Assembly (NCBI GenBank): GCA_947579605.1
Contig: OX388312.1
Coordinates: 23,397,313-23,461,312, forward strand
Source of the DNA: Athripsodes cinereus
Lineage: Eukaryota > Arthropoda > Insecta > Trichoptera > Leptoceridae
Direction of reading: 5' to 3'
Length of the DNA: 64,000 nt
A program made the position numbers and the translations under genes. The notes below the pieces were generated by a model. The model saw only the letters and a program-made list of their open reading frames with translations, did not search any database and was not told where the DNA came from. The first letter of the stretch is position 1. Each line of letters begins with the position of its first letter. Positions 21,032-31,250 of this stretch are shown piece by piece.

Positions 21032-21079
21032 TTTTGCCTGACGATGAGAGCGGAAGCTCTTGAAAGCCGGCTCGCAAAA
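21032..21079 (+). ncRNA. hammerhead-ribozyme-like motif
   Basis: All three stems of a minimal hammerhead can be drawn. Stem I is TTTTGC (21032-21037) with GCAAAA (21074-21079). The conserved CTGACGA follows (21038-21044). Stem II is GAGAGC-GGAA-GCTCTT (21046-21061). Then GAA (21062-21064), a loopless stem III AGCC/GGCT (21065-21072), and C (21073) at the cleavage position. One extra T (21045) precedes stem II. Loopless stem III is known from hammerheads of Penelope-like retroelements, which act as dimers. Activity is not shown by sequence. Confidence 0.55.
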
Positions 21080-21115
21080 ATTAATAAAGTCAATAGTGTA
21101 ATAACTACATATCGT

Positions 21116-23264
21116 GTTTCATTTTAAAAAATATTAATATGAACTTCCACCAAGAACCGTCGGTCGATAAATTAAACTTTATAAAGTTCAATACTTTCGA
21201 CTGCTAGGTTGACCAGTCAGCAACAAGAAGAAGATAATAATATAATATACTATTTAAATTTTTAAACCAAATTTGGGCAAAACGGGTAGATGACAAAATT
21301 AATCAAACATCTCAATTGGAGAACCGTGTTTAACATAATTATAAAATATCTAGCTTCAAGAAACCCTTAATAATTTATGAGACCTACATACAATCATTCC
21401 CGAAATATTACCTATTTCAAATAGTCTGTATGCAATCATGAATCTTACCATTCGCACGTATTTATCTTTATATTACAAATAATGTTTTTGATTGTATTCA
21501 AGTATTAATAGAACTGCAACTGATTTTTTCCAATAAAAAAAATCATTAAGTTGTTTTAAATAGAGATAAAGAAATCATATTTTCAATTTTGAAAATTCAT
21601 TAAAAAATAGATACAAAGGAAAGATTGCTTATATGTTCTCAGAATCGATCAATATACCCAATATAGCGTGTTATTAAATGAACTTACGTGAGAATGTCAA
21701 CAACATACCATCAAAGGTTAAGGTGACTGCCGATTTTCAACCTCCTTTGACTTTTTCATCCTTGGTGACAATGGGTTATATTAGGTATCTATATATATTC
21801 TCCATATTTACGTTCATTTACCTCGCTCGTGATTTGTGCGTACTTTTAATTGAACCGTTTACAATACTTACGTCGCGTCTTATCGTTTTCATTCGAACAA
21901 CAACAAAAAGTGAATCGGTTTGATACGAAGAAATAATTAAGATTTTTTCCACAAAGCCCCTTAACGTTGATAATTATATTATTATAAATTGGTAACTAAA
22001 AACAATTAATTTTTGTATCGATTCGATTTACTCGAAATGAACTACTTCAAAGCAAATATGAATATCGTCTTAACAGTTGACAACTTATAATGTATGAGTA
22101 AAGATAAAATATAGAGATATAAAAAAATATAATGATACATACATGCGTTATTCACAATTATTATATTTTAAATTAATTTGATCTCAAATGCATCTACTCA
22201 GAAAAAAATAAAATATATACACAACTTAGATTCAAAATCTTGAAACTACATCTACACAGTCAATGTATCTCAATATTTTATTTTTCACAATCTCAGCCTA
22301 ATAATCAACAATTTTCTTACATGCAAGTTAACCATACATATTATATCACGTCAAATCCCAAATGTACGTTTCTCCTGAATTTAAAAACAACGTAAGATTT
22401 TTATACTTTAATAAGTAATAATTATAACGAAGATAAATAACATTTTTTAAACTTTGACTGAATAAAATTTATCTGAAAAGAGTATAAGTATTATTAAAAT
22501 ATTTTCTCGTTATTATTTTCAATATTTTTATGTTAACATAATCCTCTTATAAATAATAAATTATGGAAAATTGATTTGTCAGATTATGTACTCTCAAATA
22601 CATAAAATAAAGTTCTTTTCAGATAATTCGATCACATTGGAACGAATTTCTTTTTTGATTCAATTATGGAATGTATGATACATATATTAACAATCCATGT
22701 ACGTTCTCATATAAAGGACTGTAGTCTTCTGAATATGTTTCTTGATAAATTTTTTTTTAAATAAAATCAAAAGATAATTTCATAATAAATACATCTTTTA
22801 TTCTTTTTACTTTTGATAAGTATTAATATTACTATTTGTAAATTATTCCTCATTAATTTCTATTACATGATAATTATTATTTCTTTCGTTAGATATTGAA
22901 AAGATTGATAACATGAAAAGTAGTAGGACATTTTGGTAAAAGGTTTCTCTGATATTCATTAACGAATGAATAGGTACATTTGGTTTTGTCAATAAGGCAA
23001 ATTCATTATATCAATAAGGTAACAAGATAGTGTATTCAATTCGAAGTAATAATTACTATTGAAATCACATGCCTACAAACGAAGTTGTACAAAAAAATAC
23101 TTGAAATATATCTACAGAAAATAATGTGTTCTTATTCAAAGGTAAATCAATGTAACTTTTTTCCTATTCACCTTTAACAGTCATTCTAGAAATGTCTAGA
23201 GAGGAGAAAACCTTCCTTTTATTTTTAACTCGGTGGCAGAATTGCCATCCATTCTTCTCAGCAT
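21116..23264. other. AT-rich DNA, no supported gene
   Basis: About 2.1 kb. An 81-codon frame at 21678-21923 contains a hydrophobic stretch (YIRYLYIFSIFTFIYLA) but no recognisable motif or splice context; I treat it as chance. Confidence 0.4.
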
Positions 23265-23266
23265 TA

Positions 23267-23525
23267 CACTGAGAAAAATACTAACGAAATTTCACAACGG
23301 ATCATTGGTACGTACTATCAGATTAGGACCAGAGATCGTACAAACGATTCATTAGTACGAATCTATAATATTGACTCTTCGCAAACAAGTTGTTGGTAAA
23401 TTTACCAATGATTTGTTTGCGATGAGTTAATATTATAGATTTATACCAATGAATCGTTTGTACGATATCTGGTCCTTATCTGATAGTACTGCACCAATGA
23501 TTCGTATTGAGTATTTTTCTCAGTG
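23267..23525. mobile_element. foldback MITE, TA TSD (Tc1/mariner-like)
   Basis: Almost the whole 259 bp forms one imperfect hairpin: CACTGAGAAAAATAC at the left end pairs with GTATTTTTCTCAGTG at the right end, and internal blocks such as ATCATTGGT, AAACGATTCATT and ATATTGACTC pair with their counterparts around a centre near 23397. It is flanked by TA on both sides (23265-23266, 23526-23527), the target of Tc1/mariner transposases. No coding capacity. Confidence 0.88.
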
Positions 23526-23527
23526 TA

Positions 23528-23750
23528 CGCAACCAGTTGAGTATTCAAATTATGATCAGTCATGATCACACAGAACTTAACAGCCTAATGCCGGGAAAAA
23601 ATCACCTATCTAGATAATACAGGATATCAAAGCATTAGGCTCAGAACGCGGGTTCATAATACCACCATTGTGCCTGAAATATCTGTGTTCAAAAACTTTT
23701 TAACAATATAACAAGTGTTTATTATAATAGATTTTTGAATTATATGTATA
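23528..23750. other. no feature seen
   Basis: Short interval with no recognisable feature. Confidence 0.35.
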
Positions 23751-23758
23751 AATAAATT

Positions 23759-23873
23759 AATGTCTTGATTTTATAATGACACGGAGAGGACATATTGTAT
23801 GTTTATTATATGCAGCTGGTCTGCTGGCTACCCCACTTGTGGGATATGCCGTGATGGTATAGTAGTAGTAGTA
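23759..23873 (+). mobile_element. T-family 3' fragment, (TAG)n tail
   Basis: ATGTCTTGATTTTATAATGA, ACGGAGAGGACA, CAGCTGGTCTGCTGGCTACC, CACTTGTGGGATATGCCGTG and a GTAGTAGTAGTAGT tail. The same ordered blocks occur at 28447-28712 (complement), 44998-45255 (complement), 47520-47660 and 53850-53967. A possible 6-bp TSD (TAAATT) flanks it. The family encodes no recognisable protein and is probably a LINE 3' end or SINE. Confidence 0.75.
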
Positions 23874-24007
23874 GTAAATTTACCGGTGAATACATTTTGT
23901 GTAAATTAATCATTGATTTAACTATCTAATTACAAATGAATTAGGCCATCTAATTATTAATTAATAATACTGTCTTATTATTAATTAATTAGAATATCTA
24001 ATTAATA

Positions 24008-24163
24008 GGTACTTACTTACTTATGGAGCCCTTGCTGCATAAGGTCGTGCACGTGGACAGAACCTACATATATGCGGCAGTGGGTGCCCCCCGTGGGTCT
24101 TGAACCAATTCTGACCAGCTCTCTCTGTCAGCAGCAATGCTTTTTGCATCCTCGGGCTTTTTT
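24008..24163 (-). mobile_element. short retroelement with (TAAG)n tail and 11-bp TSD
   Basis: A 156-bp insertion bounded by TCTAATTAATA at 23997-24007 and 24164-24174. On its own (minus) strand it ends GGGCTCCATAAGTAAGTAAG, a (TAAG)n tail, and starts with AAAAAAAGCCCGAGGATGC. No coding motif was recognised. The exact TSD and simple tail mark it as a product of target-primed reverse transcription. A related (TAAG)n tail ends the RTE relic at 35105-35345. Confidence 0.75.
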
Positions 24164-24183
24164 TCTAATTAATATGTATTTTT

Positions 24184-24300
24184 ATGTAAGTATTTATTTA
24201 TTTATTTATTTATTTATTTTCTCGAAGGGAACAAACAGTCAACACAACAAGTATTACAAAAATAAAAATTAAATGAAATATAGACCACATGAGTCCCCCT
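24184..24300 (-). mobile_element. retroelement 3' end, (AAAT)n tail
   Basis: A TTTA array (about 24192-24222) is followed by TCTCGAAGGGAACAAACAG and further mid-complexity sequence. Read on the minus strand this is a 3' UTR ending in an (AAAT)n tail. The 5' boundary is unclear and no coding part is seen. Confidence 0.45.
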
Positions 24301-24594
24301 TAATTACCACAGTTTAAAAAATTCAAAGCAACTAAGACAAACACACAAAACCAACAACAAAAACAAAGAAATATAATAATAAGATAAGATAAGAATAAGT
24401 AAATAAACATTGAAGATATCAAATAGACAACCAGATCCTACATATGTCATAATAACTGTTATAAAAAATCGTACTTGGCGTGATAATATAAGAAGAAAGT
24501 GGAAAGCCTAAGATATTGAATACACTACTTAAGCCCTTTTTGACTATAAACATACCTACGTCATGTATGCAACGAAAATTAATGTAGGTAATCA
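24301..24594. other. no feature seen
   Basis: A-rich on the plus strand, with no recognisable feature. Confidence 0.35.
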
Positions 24595-24910
24595 TTCATT
24601 TTTGGGTTCGGACTTTAGACTTTACCACTTCAGTATGCAGCGAAGTATATCGCTTTGTCATTCGCCATCATTAGGTCATTCATATTACATGCATTCCGCA
24701 TCAGCGGGCATTGCAAAAAGTGAGAATCACTCTGCACCTCGCCGCAGTTGCAGCTAGTGTCCTCTTCATTAAATAAGCCCTACTTCGTCGAAAAAGCGTA
24801 GAGAAGAATGATTGTGGAGGCAGGAACTTGGCGACAATCCATGGATCATCATCATCCGAAAGTACAAACACCGTGCATAGTCTGAGGTTAACTCACGTGG
24901 AAGACACTGA
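24595..24910 (-). mobile_element. LINE C-terminal relic with zinc motif
   Basis: The minus strand encodes EEDTSCNCGEVQSDSHFLQC, then PLMRNACNMNDLM and YFAAY before a stop. C-x-C...H...C is the C-terminal zinc motif of several LINE proteins and resembles LINE-C (CDCGAAQTMPHLLECP) but is clearly a different family. The downstream 3' UTR matches 9090-9120. 5'-truncated and frameshifted further upstream. Confidence 0.65.
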
Positions 24911-26828
24911 ACAGACGGGGGGTGGTTGGGGTGACTAGGTGCAAAAATAAATATAATATTTCAAAATTTAATATAACTCAACTTTGTTGGTTAATTTGCC
25001 TGAAACTAAAAATTAAAGTAGAAATACTAAAAACAAAAAACAGCATATTATGTATTTGACATATAATATAATATAGCCCGATTACATAACTATTGAAATA
25101 TTATGTAAAACACATACGCTTTTTTGTTACTACTTTCAACGTAAAAAATGAAATCACTACAAGTTTTACATTTTATATTATGTAACGTACATTTATATTA
25201 CAATACTAATAAGTATCGTTACGAAAAAGCACGTATTGTATTATCTTCTCAGTCTTTATGTTTTTATTAAGGATTAACATGATTGGATATTTCTAAGTCC
25301 AAACACACAAACGTTATCGCTCTCATTTTATTTAGAATTTATATCCGTTATCAAATTTAATTTCCAAGATATGGAAAAACTTTATAATAGAAAGTAAACC
25401 CTTGGAGAAGGTGGTAGATATTTCATCTACGTACCTACACACATAAACCCTTTTACTTGACTTCCTTCAACGAGTATATCTACGAATTATTATTGTTATT
25501 ATTACTTTGCGTATTTACTTGGCCCCAGAAACGCATATTTTTATCCCCATCCCTCTCACTTTTCATAGAACGCATTTGCGTTTGTTTTCTGTACCTTTTT
25601 ATACCCCATTATAGTACAGGTGCGCGTCTGACAACAGGTGATGTCTGGAATTCAAATTGTTCTGATTATAGCAAAGATGATGGTATATTTGGGAATGTCA
25701 AATGGTTGAAAGTATTATACTTGTACTTCTACTACTTCTACTGATACTACTGAAGTATAATATTATTATAAGTGAACAGTTCACGGAGGAATATTTAAAC
25801 AAGCCTTCCCCATCTTTGTCTAGATATAAAGTTTTATAACAAGAAACGTTTCCTGGATTTTTAACACATTATTTTATGTTGCTACATGCCAAAGAAAAAA
25901 CAAGTAAACTAAGTATATAATCATATACATAGTACGCCTTATAATACACAATATGTTACAAATTGAAATTGTAATGTACATAATTTATACTTCAGATCTA
26001 CTTTAATACTTTTAATTGTTTCTTGTATTCTTTTGACCTGATTTTTACCATTCAGAACATAAGACAACCAATTTTTATATTCCAACTGATTATATTATTG
26101 TAGTGATTTTTTAACTACTGCAATTAACGAAGAAAAGAATAATATGGAAACCGAGTATAAAGTATTTGCACTCAATCTTCTCTGCCAATTCGAAAATGGA
26201 TCTGTAACATATTGGCCAACGAGAGAACAAAAATCACTACCTAACGTTTAAAAATTGTTAGCAAAATGTATAACTATTTTTGAAGGATTAACTTTGTACT
26301 AGTTTCGAAATTTTGATTTTTTTAGAGTACCTGTTCTACAATGCACTCTTTTTATTTGATTGCAGTAACGATTTGCTGAAATCGATGGCTATCTATTTAA
26401 AATCAAGTAACAGAAATGCATTGTAGAATACTCTTTAAGAACCTTCAAAAGTCAGAATTATTCCGATTTCATATAATAATTCGAGTTTTCCAAATAACTT
26501 TCCTGACATTTTACCTCCAGCGTACATACCTATGAATTTGTATTGAAGATAAAATGTTTTGTCCACTGACAATGCTAACATCACATTTCTAATGCTACAA
26601 GTACCCAGTAAACGTGTATTCGTTTCGAATCGCAGATAGGTACTAGAAAACTGAATAGCTCTGCATACAACTTAGGTACTGTATGTTTCTAGTCTAAGAT
26701 ACAATATACTGCAATACATTGAGAGATGTAAATTTCTAGCAAAATTTTAATATCTCACCATCGAACACACATTTGTTGATTTTTATTACAATCAAACAAA
26801 ATTATCTGACTATGACTTTCTGTATTGT
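24911..26828. other. AT-rich DNA, no supported gene
   Basis: About 1.9 kb. A 95-codon frame at 25457-25744 begins with a Leu-rich stretch but ends in low complexity and lacks known motifs. Nothing else was recognised. Confidence 0.4.
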
Positions 26829-26839
26829 ATAAGAATATA

Positions 26840-27170
26840 CCATATACATACTATATTATACCCTCTCGCCGTGTCCAAAGTGGGATAGGCGGAGAGAACG
26901 GAACGCCAGACAGATCTATCTTTATACACTTCCTTCGCATCCTCCACATTCATACAGTTTCTCATACACGCACGTCAGTTGCTCTTACTCAACACACGGC
27001 CATCCTTGAGAGTTTGATCCACGTGATCAAGCCACGTGATTTTCGGATGCCCGCGCTTACTCACACCCTTTCTTTCAGACAAGTTTATCCTCTCTGTCAT
27101 TCTTACCTTGTTCATTCGTTCAACCTCCGCAGTTTATTCACTCGCATTCTGTCCACAACACTCTTCTTGC
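26840..27170 (-). mobile_element. RTE-A LINE, 5'-truncated, 11-bp TSD
   Basis: Complement of the RTE-A C-terminal region (blocks as at 1799-2165: TTCATACAGTTTCTCATACA, ACTCACACCCTTTCTTTCAG, TTCACTCGCATTCTGTCCAC) with a TATAG-type tail at its left end. Direct repeats ATAAGAATATA flank it at 26829-26839 and 27171-27181. A deletion near 27128 relative to 2088 removes part of the FGHVER block. The 5' junction adjoins an unusual palindrome. Confidence 0.85.
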
Positions 27171-27181
27171 ATAAGAATATA

Positions 27182-27292
27182 ACATGATTAGAAAATGAGT
27201 TTAATTCACAATGTATTTAAATTATCACTTGATATGATATATCAAGTGATAATTTAAATACATTGTGAATTAAACTCATTTTCTAATCATGT
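27182..27292. repeat. perfect palindrome, 54-bp arms, 3-nt loop
   Basis: Positions 27182-27235 are the exact reverse complement of 27239-27292; the loop is GAT (27236-27238). I checked the pairing base by base and saw no mismatch in 54 bp. The palindrome lies between two further copies of the flanking word ATAAGAATATAAC (27171-27183 and 27332-27344). No transposon-like ends or tRNA-like features are visible. Confidence 0.92.
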
Positions 27293-27364
27293 CGCGTAAT
27301 TATCACATAGTGAATGCCAAAAACATCGAAAATAAGAATATAACTACTAGAATTAGCATATAAC

Positions 27365-27570
27365 TAATGTCTGATAGAAAATGGAAAAAAGGTGCTGGAA
27401 TGGAAGTCATGATGAACATGATGCAGAGGCATGGGGGAGCTTCAGACAAGATTGTCTAATGAAATTAGAATATTAAAGGACCTGCACTGGATGAGAGCCG
27501 CGTTTAACTGAGATTTTTAGAAATCTAAGAGGGAGGTTTTTGTGTAAATGGTACAAAACATTAAAAGAAG
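27365..27570 (+). mobile_element. RTE-type C-terminal relic
   Basis: One frame gives GELQTRLSNEIRILKDLHWMRAA, then stop-interrupted KSKREVFV. This resembles the RTE C-terminus of the form TRWxDDI..LAGxHWMRAAQDR..W..LEEAFV from memory of the family. Decayed; boundaries uncertain. Confidence 0.4.
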
Positions 27571-28446
27571 GCTTGAGGCAAGTAACCAAAGTATGTAATA
27601 AAATATGTGAGCTGAAAATGTTTGAAAATAAATTCAACGCTCATTAACATTACATAATATAAGTACCTATAATATATGCTGTTGTTGTGTTATATTTTCA
27701 TACAAATTAAATAAAAGTTTTGAACTAAAAAGCCACGTTTGTGGTGTGCTCTTGTAAACCACAATAACTTTAGAATATGTTCTTGGAGATAGTAAAAGAT
27801 ATGGCGGTACACTCATACACTTTTATTGACAGTGTTCTAGCCTATATACAAACTCGTACATATCGGAACTTTATAATTTTATGTTACTACCGCTAAGTCA
27901 ATAAGAATAATATACTCGTATTATAAAACGAGTACCTACTTGTTAAGTCAAGAGGTACTTAGGTGTCAAATTTTTTTTTTGTATTTCATTAAAAATTTCA
28001 AAATACGTAGGTATGCAAAAATATTATTTTCAAGGAAGGAATACGTTTCAATAAAAATAAACTAATTTGAATACATGAAGATAATAATTGACATCGTTTG
28101 TAAGCTAACACTTTCAAATATCATAATTTCCAACCCCTAGTATGCATTAGGCTAGGTGCATAACGAGGGTGTAGAAATATTATTATTGATACTAGTTCAC
28201 AGTAGCGACACCTATGTATGGAAGTAGCTGTTGTATTGTTAAAATATTACGATGCTAACTTACTCGGCTTTGCAACAGGAATAAACATCAAAACTGAAGA
28301 GAGCCAATGCCAATTTCATAAGAAACCTTTTTTGCAATTCTTTTTGATTGATATAAAAATTGAATGATATAAAAAAAATGACAATACCATCAAATGACTT
28401 TTCTGATATGATTGGTGGGATCGAGTAGAGAAATCCAAAAACTACA
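27571..28446. other. no feature seen
   Basis: AT-rich, no supported gene or repeat. Confidence 0.4.
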
Positions 28447-28712
28447 TTTTTTAACTACTACTACTACTATTACTATACCATCACAACATTTCCCACAAGC
28501 GGGGTAGCCAGCTGATCATCAGCATATAATAAACATGCAAGCTTTCCTCTCCATGTCATTATAAAATCGAGACATTCAGGATGGGTGGCAAACCTCATCG
28601 CTGAATTTAAGATGTAAAATGTCTTATTTTTTCGAAAACCTATCTTTAACAGGACGCTCGAAAAATTACGCAGAAAAATGGGAGACCAATTTTTTACCGG
28701 GTGCTCCACACA
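28447..28712 (-). mobile_element. T-family copy, (TAG)n tail
   Basis: The longest T-family copy in the window. The tail is at its left end (ACTACTACTACTACTATTAC on the plus strand). Sense order: GTGGAGCACCCGGTAAAA, TCGAGCGTCCTGTTAAAG, GATGAGGTTTGCCACCCATC, TGTCTCGATTTTATAATGAC, TGGCTACCCCGCTTGTGGGA. A 78-codon frame is open across it (28473-28709) but is not shared in sense with other copies, so protein coding is doubtful. Confidence 0.75.
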
Positions 28713-29605
28713 GATTTCTTAAAACAGAATGCATAAATATTTTTCGTGTTGAATTTGTAAAACTAAATTTTACAAAATCGCTAAATCCTAATTTATGAAT
28801 AAAATTTCAATTCATTTTTAATAGCTCTTTTCTTCGTTCAAAGGGTATTATTTATATGACATCAGTCTTGTTAACAATCGCAATTGATATTGTTATTTGT
28901 CTTAAAACACATATATTTACATACATACATATTTACAAATGGACTCTTATATTAACACAGAGATTCTATTGAATGCTAATAGTAACTATGTAGCATTGTC
29001 GTCAGCTGTTGTGTGTTTTGTTCAGAGTCGCGTGTTTTGGTTCACAATTCAAATATTGTAAGTAGAGTACCTACCTATATACAATTGACTCCCGTAAACA
29101 TTCAGTATGGAATTGTTGGGAATAGGTATGACGCATTTAACAGCTGTATGTGAAGAAGGAAGGTTTATAGTTTCAAACGTGCTTCTGAACATCTTAATGC
29201 AATATAGAAATAATAAATATATATGTAGTACAAAACAAAATATTTGCTGAATGTATCAACACAATATTTCCCCAATATGGCATGTTAGATTGATAAAGAA
29301 AACAATTTGGACTGAAAATCATGAATTCAAATCTCAATATGGGAAGACCATTTGTGAAACAGAAAACGATCTCGGACAGGAATTAATTAGGTGCAGAGGG
29401 TTCTTAAATCAGGTTGAGATTTGGTAATGTGTTGATAACATCAAGAAGGAAGTCTTGGTGTAGAAATAATTTTTGAAGACTATAAATCAAACTTTGTAAA
29501 TGCAATCAATTAACACTAAACTTGTTATTAAATCATGGATTAGTAACTTTTGAATGACATAGTTTATATAAGCATGCTTTCCGGTCGCTAGAATAGAAAT
29601 ACATA
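28713..29605. other. no feature seen
   Basis: AT-rich DNA. A weak resemblance to RTE C-terminal peptides near 29340-29460 was judged insufficient. Confidence 0.4.
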
Positions 29606-30405
29606 CATACATACATACCATCACGCCGCTTCCCTCGCGGGGTAGGCAGAAAGGATCGAGCGCCACTTCCTTCTATCCTTGCATACATCTTTCACTTCCG
29701 TCACTGTCATACAATTCCTCATGCATGCTCTCCTGTTCAACGTGCTTAACACGTGACCGTCCTGTAGGATTTGATTTAAATGATCTTGCCATTTAATCCT
29801 CGGACGTCCACGTCTCCGAGCACCATTCCTCTCAGACAAATATATCTTCTTAGTCATTCTGTCCTCATTCATTCTTTCCACGTGCCCAAACCATCTTAAC
29901 TTATTTACATTCATCCTTGTTATTACACCAACTTTCATTCCACATTCCTTTCGTATATCACTGTTACGCACACGATCTCTCAGACTTTTACCACACATCC
30001 TTCTCAACGATCTCATTTCCACTGCATTTATGCCACTTTCATCCTTCTTTAACCATGTCCACGTCTCACTTGCATACATAAGTGTTGGCACTAAGATAGC
30101 AGAGTGCACCAACCTTTTAGCTGTGGTGAATATGTTTCTATTTGCAATTATTGGTCGGATTGCACCATTTACCTTATTGCCAGCAACTTTTCTCCTTTCA
30201 ATATCGCTTTCACACTTCCCATCTCTCGTGAACAAACTACCTAAGTACACACATTCGTCAACTTGCTCTAACACTTCGTTGTCAATCATTATCTGGCATA
30301 CTGTTCTCTCACTTCCTCTTTCAAACACCATGATTTTTGTCTTTTTTGCATTCATTCTCAATCCATTAATCGCACAATTTTCATACACACACGTCAGCAT
30401 TAAAA
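29606..30405 (-). mobile_element. RTE-B LINE, 5'-truncated, open frame
   Basis: The longest RTE-B copy: about 780 bp of coding sequence plus a (ATGT)n tail (29601-29620, written ACATACAT on the plus strand). It is closely similar to 18158-18610 over the shared part. I could not find a convincing TSD. Confidence 0.88.
29621..30400 (-). pseudogene. RTE-B reverse transcriptase C-terminal part
   Basis: An uninterrupted 259-residue frame covering the RT thumb and C-terminal domain of an RTE protein. Motifs in order: NGLRMNAKKTKIMVFERGSE, DECVYLGSLFTRDGKCESDI, ILVPTLMYASETWTW, EMRSLRRMCGKSLRDRVRN, MNVNKLRWFGHVERMNEDRM, RRRGRPRIKWQDHLNQIL and a stop after SAYPAREAA. Endonuclease, the catalytic YADD region and a natural start are missing because of 5' truncation, so it is not functional. 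The frame is intact, so the copy is young. Confidence 0.85.
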
Positions 30406-30413
30406 TTAAGCTA

Positions 30414-30748
30414 TAACAGAATCAAATAAAAAATTAACTCAAACCTACACAGAAAAAACAGGTCGATTTTATTCTGTCAATCTAATAATTTTCATGACCT
30501 TAAACAATTCAAGAGAATATGTATATATATGTCTTGAATTAAAAATATTTCTTGAATCAAGATAATCAATTCTCTTCAATAATACTGAGAAAATTAATTT
30601 CATCAATTAAGATTGTTTTCTTGTTTTGAGAATTTTAATTCATCTATGACGATATATGTCTTCTTAATTCAATAACAATTGTCTTTTTTATGTTTCGCTT
30701 AGGAACAAAATTCTAATAAAAAATGACAGAAACATCATAATTTTTTGT
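30414..30748. other. AT-rich, weakly repetitive, unassigned
   Basis: Variants of TTGAATTAA, ATATGTCTT and CAAGATAATC recur, which hints at a decayed MITE, but I could not define ends or a TSD. Confidence 0.3.
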
Positions 30749-30759
30749 TTCCATTATTT

Positions 30760-30967
30760 CTTCTCCTCTTCTTTAGGCGCCCTGTCGGGTCCCCCAACGT
30801 TGGCGATCATCTCGGCGAACATGACCCTGTCCTGCGCCGCTCGGAACAGCTCCTCCACACTTCGGATGCCGGTCCACTTCCTTATATTTCGCAGCCAGGA
30901 CATCTGTCTCCTACCGGGTCCTCGGCATCCCTTAATTTTCCCCTTCAATATAAATTTGAGAAGATGG
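30760..30967 (-). mobile_element. LINE-S 3' fragment, 11-bp TSD
   Basis: A 208-bp insertion bounded by TTCCATTATTT (30749-30759, 30968-30978). The minus strand encodes KGKIKGCRGPGRRQMSWLRN, IRKWTGIRSVEELFRAAQDR and VMFAEMIANVGG, the C-terminal end of a LINE RT protein, followed by a GAAGAGGAGAAG tail. The same fragment occurs at 62619-62882. Confidence 0.88.
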
Positions 30968-31094
30968 TTCCATTATTTAAAACTTACATGTTTTGAAAAA
31001 AAAACGTTAAAGCATTGTTATTTTGTTTATTTATGAAGGTCAAACGAGACTTTTCAAAATAAATTGTTTTGACTTTATCATCTTGCGTTAAAAT

Positions 31095-31250
31095 ATGTAC
31101 ATAGCACGATAACACATAGCATTCAAAGCACGAGCTACGCTCAATTTTGGGGAGTAATTGTATTAGGAAAAGAAATGTATTATTTTATTGTTCAATTATT
31201 GTAAATGATATTGTGTTTAATAAACATTTTTATTATTATTATTATTATTA
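31095..31250 (+). mobile_element. possible LINE 3' end, (TTA)n tail
   Basis: GCACGAGCTACGCTCAATTTTGGGG, an AT-rich stretch, ATTGTGTTTAATAAACATTT and (TTA)7-8 (31225-31250). AATAAA just before a simple-repeat tail is the usual form of an insect LINE 3' end, but no coding part or TSD was identified. Confidence 0.45.

Noticed and set aside
21678..21923. 81-codon frame with a hydrophobic stretch
   Set aside because: No signal peptide logic, no motif, no relatives in the window; frames of this size occur by chance in 64 kb even of AT-rich DNA.
24184..24222. CRISPR-like or satellite array
   Set aside because: It is a simple TTTA microsatellite forming a retroelement tail; no spacers.
25457..25744. 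95-codon frame with Leu-rich start
   Set aside because: Ends in Tyr-rich low complexity (LYLYFYYFY) and has no motif; mid-GC segment near 25610-25660 has no match in the window.
29340..29460. Possible RTE C-terminal relic
   Set aside because: Only a loose likeness (GRPFVKQKTISD) with stops; too weak to support.
30030..30416. 128-codon plus-strand frame
   Set aside because: Antisense shadow of the RTE-B reverse transcriptase frame at 29621-30400.
30414..30748. Possible decayed MITE with TTGAATTAA-type repeats
   Set aside because: Repeated words are short and AT-only; no ends or TSD could be defined.
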